Shown here: positions 59,160 to 64,000 of the stretch, piece by piece
Position numbering within the stretch: position 1 is the first letter of the stretch
Layout: each line of letters begins with the position of its first letter
From: Anaspis maculata
Taxonomy: Eukaryota > Arthropoda > Insecta > Coleoptera > Scraptiidae
Direction: 5' to 3'
NCBI GenBank assembly: GCA_949128115.1
Contig: OX421962.1
Coordinates: forward strand, 96,460,935 to 96,524,934
DNA: 64,000 nucleotides
Program-made: the position numbers and the translations under genes
Notes under the pieces: generated by a model
The model's database searches: none
What the model saw: only the letters and a program-made list of their open reading frames with translations
Told to the model about the DNA's origin: nothing

Positions 59160-59224
59160 TATATAGTTTTCGCAGACATGTTAAGTTGATGAATGTTTCG
59201 CATTTAGAAAATAAGTTTGTTATA

Positions 59225-59950
59225 TTCTGAAGAATCAGAAGAAGCCATGGTATTTTTCCAAACGGTTGTTTTACACGTATACCTCAACAGATTATGGCAA
59301 TTCTTTCAAGCCATCATTTCCAGGGAGAGAAATTCCGTTTCCATACAAATACAACTCTTGCAAACTAGATCAGTTATTAAACGTTCCAGAATGAAATTGT
59401 TTGATATCATTGCGGGACAAGAACAAAAATTGTAAGTTGTTCAAGCCCTGGAACGTATCAACCGGTATACATTTTCCAAAGGGTTACTTTGCACAAGTGT
59501 GACAATTTTGGGATCGCTCTGAAAGCACCTCTTTCGATAACAGAAATTTTGTTTTGATCCAGATTCAGTACGTGCAAATTGTTTAGTCCTTCAAAAGCAC
59601 CACTTTCGAGAGTAACGATTTTATTCAAAGACAAATCTAAATTATATAACTGGCTCAAGCCTAAGAATATACCTACTGGTATATTGCTCAACCGGTTGAT
59701 TTTCAATAGTAAAGTGAATAACTCTGGCATTCCTTTTAAAGCGTTACTTTCGATTTGAGAAATTGAATTTTCTGTCAGATCAAGTTTATATAAATTGTTC
59801 AGATTCTTAAAAGTATTGATTGCAAGAGTTTCGATTTCATTTTGGGACAATTCCAGAATAATTAAGCGTCTTAAACCTTGGAACGTATGAACTGATATTT
59901 TTTTCAAACGATTGTATTGTAAATGTAAGAACTCCAATCGTGGTGGAGTG
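59225..59950 (-). pseudogene. LRR protein pseudogene (second copy)
   Basis: The minus strand from 59950 encodes the counterpart of residues about 228-376 of the intact LRR protein (LEFLHLQYNRLK ... FRAIPKLSHL) with frequent substitutions. After LSHL a 4-base loss shifts the frame, and it ends within a dozen residues (KVTLWKMYTG). The remaining C-terminal sequence persists out of frame to about 59225. The N-terminal half (signal peptide, N-cap and first LRRs) is absent; at about 59945 the match stops and unrelated sequence begins. A product, if any, would start at a chance ATG and lack a signal peptide. Confidence 0.85.
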
Positions 59951-60350
59951 TGCGTGGTGGCATTGAAATGCATGGAGACTCAAACGCCCGATCAAGACAC
60001 ATCTGTTCATTTGGCGGCGGCGCCGGCTCTAGAGCACGGCAGAATTACACGCGAAAGGTGTGATTATTCGGGAGTCGTCAAGAAATGGTATGCCGGGTCA
60101 CTGAAGAAACGGCTGGAGAGCCCATGAAACAAACATTCGAGATGAATTAGTCGGACCTATATTAGGCATCAATCGTCAGCTCACGGGCAGTATTATATAT
60201 ATATTTTATATTACATCAAAATGCGGAGTAGTAGCGAGCGGATAAGAGCGAAGTACCTGCGATATTCCCAAGTAGATAATTGTTGGATAATTGTGTTTTG
60301 AAAACGATCGTCTCAATTATATTCGAACCCGTACGCGAAATACGGAACAA
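59945..60350. other. unrelated GC-richer insert replacing the LRR 5' half
   Basis: Sits where residues 1-227 and the first exon flank should be. It begins tggtggagtgtgcgtggtgg and includes a plus-strand frame 59912-60127 whose last part reads GVVKKWYAGSLKKRLESP. No terminal repeats or target duplication were found. It may be a gene-conversion or deletion-plus-insertion scar. Confidence 0.5.
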
Positions 60351-60520
60351 TAGCTTGGATGCATTTCCTGAGGCTGATCAACCGGCGATCACCTTAAGTT
60401 CACCAAAAGAAATCTTTTGTTGGCTGTTCCATGATTAAATCCTTTGGTACAACAGGAGGTTATACTTGCAAATTATATTGATAACTTTCAATAACCGTTG
60501 TATTCTCAGGACAAGATTGA
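60351..60520 (-). repeat. LRR unit 2, 5' flank remnant
   Basis: Matches 35515-35700: gcatttcctgaggctgatc, aatcctttggtacaacagga, caataaccgttgtattctc. It shows that the duplicated unit includes the promoter-side DNA. Confidence 0.7.
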
Positions 60521-60589
60521 GACTATCCTACTATAGCCTAAAAAAAATTTTTCTTATACTCTCGCAAATTTTTACATCAAATGAGTATA

Positions 60590-61034
60590 GTTCACAAGAA
60601 ATGAAGTTCAAGATTTACCTACCTCTACCACTATACAAACAAGATGAAGTAAGATTTTCACAAGCGTCTACAATATAACAATTGGACGAGTAGGTAACTT
60701 GTTTCAGAGACAATTTTATTCTAAGTGATGTCAAGCGGAGAAGTTTCTATACCTAACAAACACACCAAAACACAGACTTGATAGCAAATTATCAAGAAAT
60801 ATTATTATTATCACGCCAATGCACAACGTTTATTGTACAAAGTGTTTCAATTTCATCATTCAAAGTAATTTTGGCAAGCAGACTGCTGTGGATTAATCAG
60901 TGGCAATTAATAATAAGTGGCTGCATTGAATTTTTATTTGATATACAGATGAACCACCAGTTCCGAAAATCTCATTCTTTTCAAGAAAATGAGTAAAAGA
61001 TTACTATGAAAACAAGCGGAGCTATCTTGAAATA
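60590..61034. repeat. LRR unit 3, start of spacer
   Basis: Direct match to 38297-38640 and, from 60748, to 32075-32330 (acacagacttgatagcaaat, cacgccaatgcacaacgttt, gctatcttgaaata). It is interrupted at 61034 by the palindrome. Confidence 0.8.
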
Positions 61035-62880
61035 AACTGCTCGTCAAAAGTTAAGCATAGAGCAAAATTGGCTCCCATTTCAAGCATGGATATATTGGGC
61101 AAAAAATATCCGATTTAAAAAAAGTTTATGGTGGCTGGTAGAACTTTTCTTCAGCTGCAAGACGCTATGTCGACTTACGGCACCATTGACTTTGTCCATG
61201 ATATACAGGATGCCAAAGAAGGAGTGTCAAAAGTGTTAATTTTTGAAGTCGTGGAACTTTTTTAGAAAAAATTCCGGATTTTTTTTTTCTTGAATTTAAG
61301 AAAGCGGATATCAATATCTCGAAATGGTTTTTGACTTTTGATCGTATTTTGTTTTTCCAAAGAGTTCTTGATTTTTTGTGAAATTTAGATTTTTTGATGC
61401 AGAATTTGCTAGAGCAAGTGCTTTTTTTTGAAAATTCACAGAAACGTACACAGTTGCTGGATGAATTATACCATGAGAAAATTGACCTCATGGACCTCCA
61501 GAAGAGGTCATCCTCTGGACCTCTTCAGGGGAGATGCCCAATGACGCATGCTGCGACATCACTTTGACACTTATTGAACCCAGCATGGATAAAAATGCAA
61601 GACTTGTAACCATACGTTGCATCAAAATTACCATGGTTACCAATTAGTCCCATCATGGGTGATTTTGTCTCTGCCCAAGTCACTGGAAATTTTCAAAAGT
61701 GATATCTCCTCGACGAGTAGAGATAGAGCCATAATCCTTTTTTTGATTCCAATCGGACACATTATTGATCATTCGAGCATGATGTGCAAAATTTTCACAG
61801 TCATACTTTTTCAGTGGTGGAGAGTAATTTTGACGTTTGTCATGTCAGATTTTTTTTCTTGTACTTGTCATCATTGAAATGTCAACATGAATGTATACTG
61901 TCAGTTTCAGCTGATGAATTTCAAGTTTGCGTTCGGTGTTTTTCTTCCTCAAAGTCCAGGTTTCCTGAGAAAACCTTCGTTGGTCTTTTGTTTTCACTAC
62001 TGATGTGGAAGTGGTAGATTACATTCATGTTGACATTTCAATGATGACAAGTACAAAAAAGAATTCTGACATGACAAACGTCAAAATTTTCCCCCGCCAC
62101 TGAAAAAGTATGAACGTGAAAAATTTGCACATCGTGCTTGAATGACCAATGCTGTGTCCGATTGAAATCAAAAAAAAAAATTATGGCTCTATCTCTACTC
62201 GTCAAGGAGATATCACTTCTGAAAATTTCCAGTGACTTGGGCAGTAACAAAATCACCCATGATGGGACTACTTGGTAACCATGGTAATTTTGATGCAACG
62301 TATGGTTACAAGTCTTGCATTTTTATCCATGCTGGGTTCAATAAGTGTCAAAGTAATGTCGCAGCATGCTTCATTGGGCATCTCCCCTGAAGAGGTCCAG
62401 AGGATGACCTCTTCTGGAGGTCCATGAGGTCAATTTTCTCATGATAAAGTTCATCCAGCAGCTATGTATGTTTCTGTGAATTTTCAAGAAAAAGCAACTG
62501 CTCTAGCAAATTCTGCATCAAAAAATCTAAAATTCACAAAAAATCAAGAACTCTTTGAAAAAACAAAATACGATCAAAAGTCAAAAATCGTTTCGAGATA
62601 TTGATATCCGCTTTCTGAAACTCAAGAGAAAAAAAATCCTGAATTTTTTCTAAAAAAGTTCCACGACTTCAAAAATTAACACTTTTGACACTCCTTCTTT
62701 GGCATCCTGTATATCATGGACAAAGTCAATGGTGACGTGAATCGACATAGCGTCTTGTACCTGAAGAAAAGCTCTAACAAGCATCATGAATTTTTTTCAA
62801 ATCAGATATCCTTCCCCGAAGTAATCCTTACTTGAAATTGGTGCAAATTTTGGTCTATGCTTAACTTTTGACGAGCAGTT
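61035..62880. mobile_element. palindromic TA-flanked element, AACTGCTCGTC ends, 1846 bp
   Basis: The left end AACTGCTCGTCAAAAGTTAA is exactly complemented at the right end. TA flanks both (61033-61034 and 62881-62882). Arms of about 860 bp (61035-61895 and 62024-62880) are highly similar and surround a loop of only 128 bp. LRR unit 1 keeps the unoccupied site at about 32324 (gctatcttgaaatagtcata). The arm frames 61617-61877 and 62038-62298 encode the same short peptide from each arm (MHQNYHGYQ start); I see no domain in it. Confidence 0.92.
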
Positions 62881-62882
62881 TA

Positions 62883-64000
62883 TTCAGTCATAGGGAGCCA
62901 ATGAAATGTTTCACTGGTTTTGATAGAATAGAGACATTCAGGTGATGCTTGAGTCACCCTGTATCCTTAACAGGAAAGAAAAGTGAGAAAACAGTAAACA
63001 GTCACAATCGCGGATGATAAATTGTGCTAATCAGTCGATGAAAAACAATTCCCAAAAATCGTTTTGAATAAAGGAAATAAATTGGGGCGAAGTCATAACA
63101 TTTTAACCTCCTGGTATCTTTTGGAATGAACTTTTTCATCTAGATATTTTCATGTTTTTTTGTGAGTTTGATATGTTGCTCTGGATTCGGAACGTGATAC
63201 TTTTGAGACACCCTTTATTTCCACATTTGGCTTTCTCTTATTATTATTCCAATTCAATTCAGTTCAATCAAGAAAATCCTACTTACCGGTTTTTTTTTCA
63301 ATTCCAAAAAAGTGTTCCCTCAATTTTTTGCGCTGGTATATTGAGGCTGTGTTCTCAGCAGGCCAAAACTATTTTGAGGATTTCATCCTCAAGAATGGAG
63401 ATGAAAACTCAATTTTCCTTTATACGGCGTTCTGAGTGTATATTATATCACAAAATTGAGTACGAAGCGTTTTTCCAATTTTGTGGAGAAAAATTTTTTC
63501 TTTGTTAACAGTTTTTTTCGAAGAACTGCTCTGTACTCAATTTTCTACGTTTTTTAAAATTGGAAAACGGCTGATAATTTTTTTGTTTGTCAAAAAATGT
63601 TTCCGTAATCCTTTAGAAATTTTTCAACTGCTCTAGGACTATTGGGCCCCTAAAAAAATGAGGTAATCCAAACGGAAACAAGGTGGACAAACATTTAATG
63701 GAGTCCCATCATAAAATCTCTACTTTTTTATCTTTATTTTTAAGAAAGAAATATTGCTACCCTGCGCATACGCAGCCTTAACCGAAAGATGATTTGATCG
63801 ATTTTGAGAAATGAAACGCTGGTTTCGATTAGGAAGCTCTTTATTGAATGGATTACGACAGTTAACATGGTGTTGCGGAAAATCGCGCTTGCGCAACAAT
63901 AACAGAACATGACCAAAATAAAATTGCGAAATATAATTCTGGGGAATGTTACGACTACTCATAAAATAATGGATGATAAAATATGCTACAGAACAGGACA
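62883..64000. repeat. LRR unit 3, spacer continued to window edge
   Basis: Collinear with 32330-33390: gagtcaccctgtatccttaa, aggctgtgttctcagca, cggaaacaaggtggacaaac, then aaaatatgctacagaacagg at the edge. In unit 1 the LRR stop codon lies about 470 bases beyond this point. A further LRR copy on the minus strand is therefore expected just outside the window. Confidence 0.85.

Noticed and set aside
61617..62298. Similar 86-codon frames on both strands
   Set aside because: They are the same arm sequence of one palindrome read from either side; there is no domain and the apparent conservation follows from arm identity.

Overview
This window looks like accessory, repeat-dominated nuclear DNA of an insect. 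It is AT-rich, has almost no long open frames, and carries tRNA-derived SINE sequence, non-LTR and LTR retrotransposon remnants, degraded mariner-family transposase, hAT elements and many palindromic elements ending in CAGGGTG or AACTGCTC and flanked by TA. Nothing is prokaryotic: there are no operons, ribosome-binding sites or CRISPR arrays. The order cannot be fixed by eye (a beetle or hemipteran would fit).

Only one convincing protein gene is seen: an intact, secreted, 450-residue leucine-rich-repeat (LRR) protein on the minus strand (33857-35209). It sits in a duplicated unit of about 3.6 kb (roughly 32076-35700). A second unit (57540-60520) carries a broken LRR copy. A third (60590 to the window end) holds the gene-downstream half of another unit and runs off the edge, so a further LRR copy may follow. 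Unit fragments also lie at 37860-38640 and 39285-39380. This is the remains of a tandem LRR gene cluster.

Layout: 1-13.5 kb, mostly unassigned DNA with palindromic elements (1776-2393, 10205-11745) and MITEs. 13.5-15.4 kb, a probable solo LTR and a SINE with a 14-bp target duplication. 17.2-21.8 kb, a 4.7-kb palindrome with a second palindromic element inserted in one arm. 22.9-26.6 kb, two head-to-head mariner-family fossils, one split by a hAT element that itself holds another hAT element. 28.2-32.1 kb, a palindrome, a non-LTR 3' end and a partial palindrome. 32.1-39.4 kb, the LRR gene and unit fragments. 40.6-45.3 kb, two inverted copies of one DNA transposon, one interrupted by a solo LTR. 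45.6-52.3 kb, tandem repeats, a split transposase fossil, a 16-bp minisatellite and a 3-kb array that reverses orientation and is interrupted by a solo LTR. 53.2-57.5 kb, palindromes and a second hAT copy. 57.5-64 kb, LRR units two and three, each hit by a palindromic element.

The most distinctive signal is the set of about ten long palindromic (foldback) elements, 0.6-4.7 kb. Nearly the whole of each is two inverted arms, none encodes a transposase, and most are bounded by TA. For several, a paralogous or opposite-arm copy in the same window preserves the empty site, so insertion can be read directly. They were presumably moved by a Tc1/mariner-type enzyme acting in trans. Their transcripts would fold into long hairpins and could feed small-RNA pathways; that last step is inference. 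All alignments here were made by eye.
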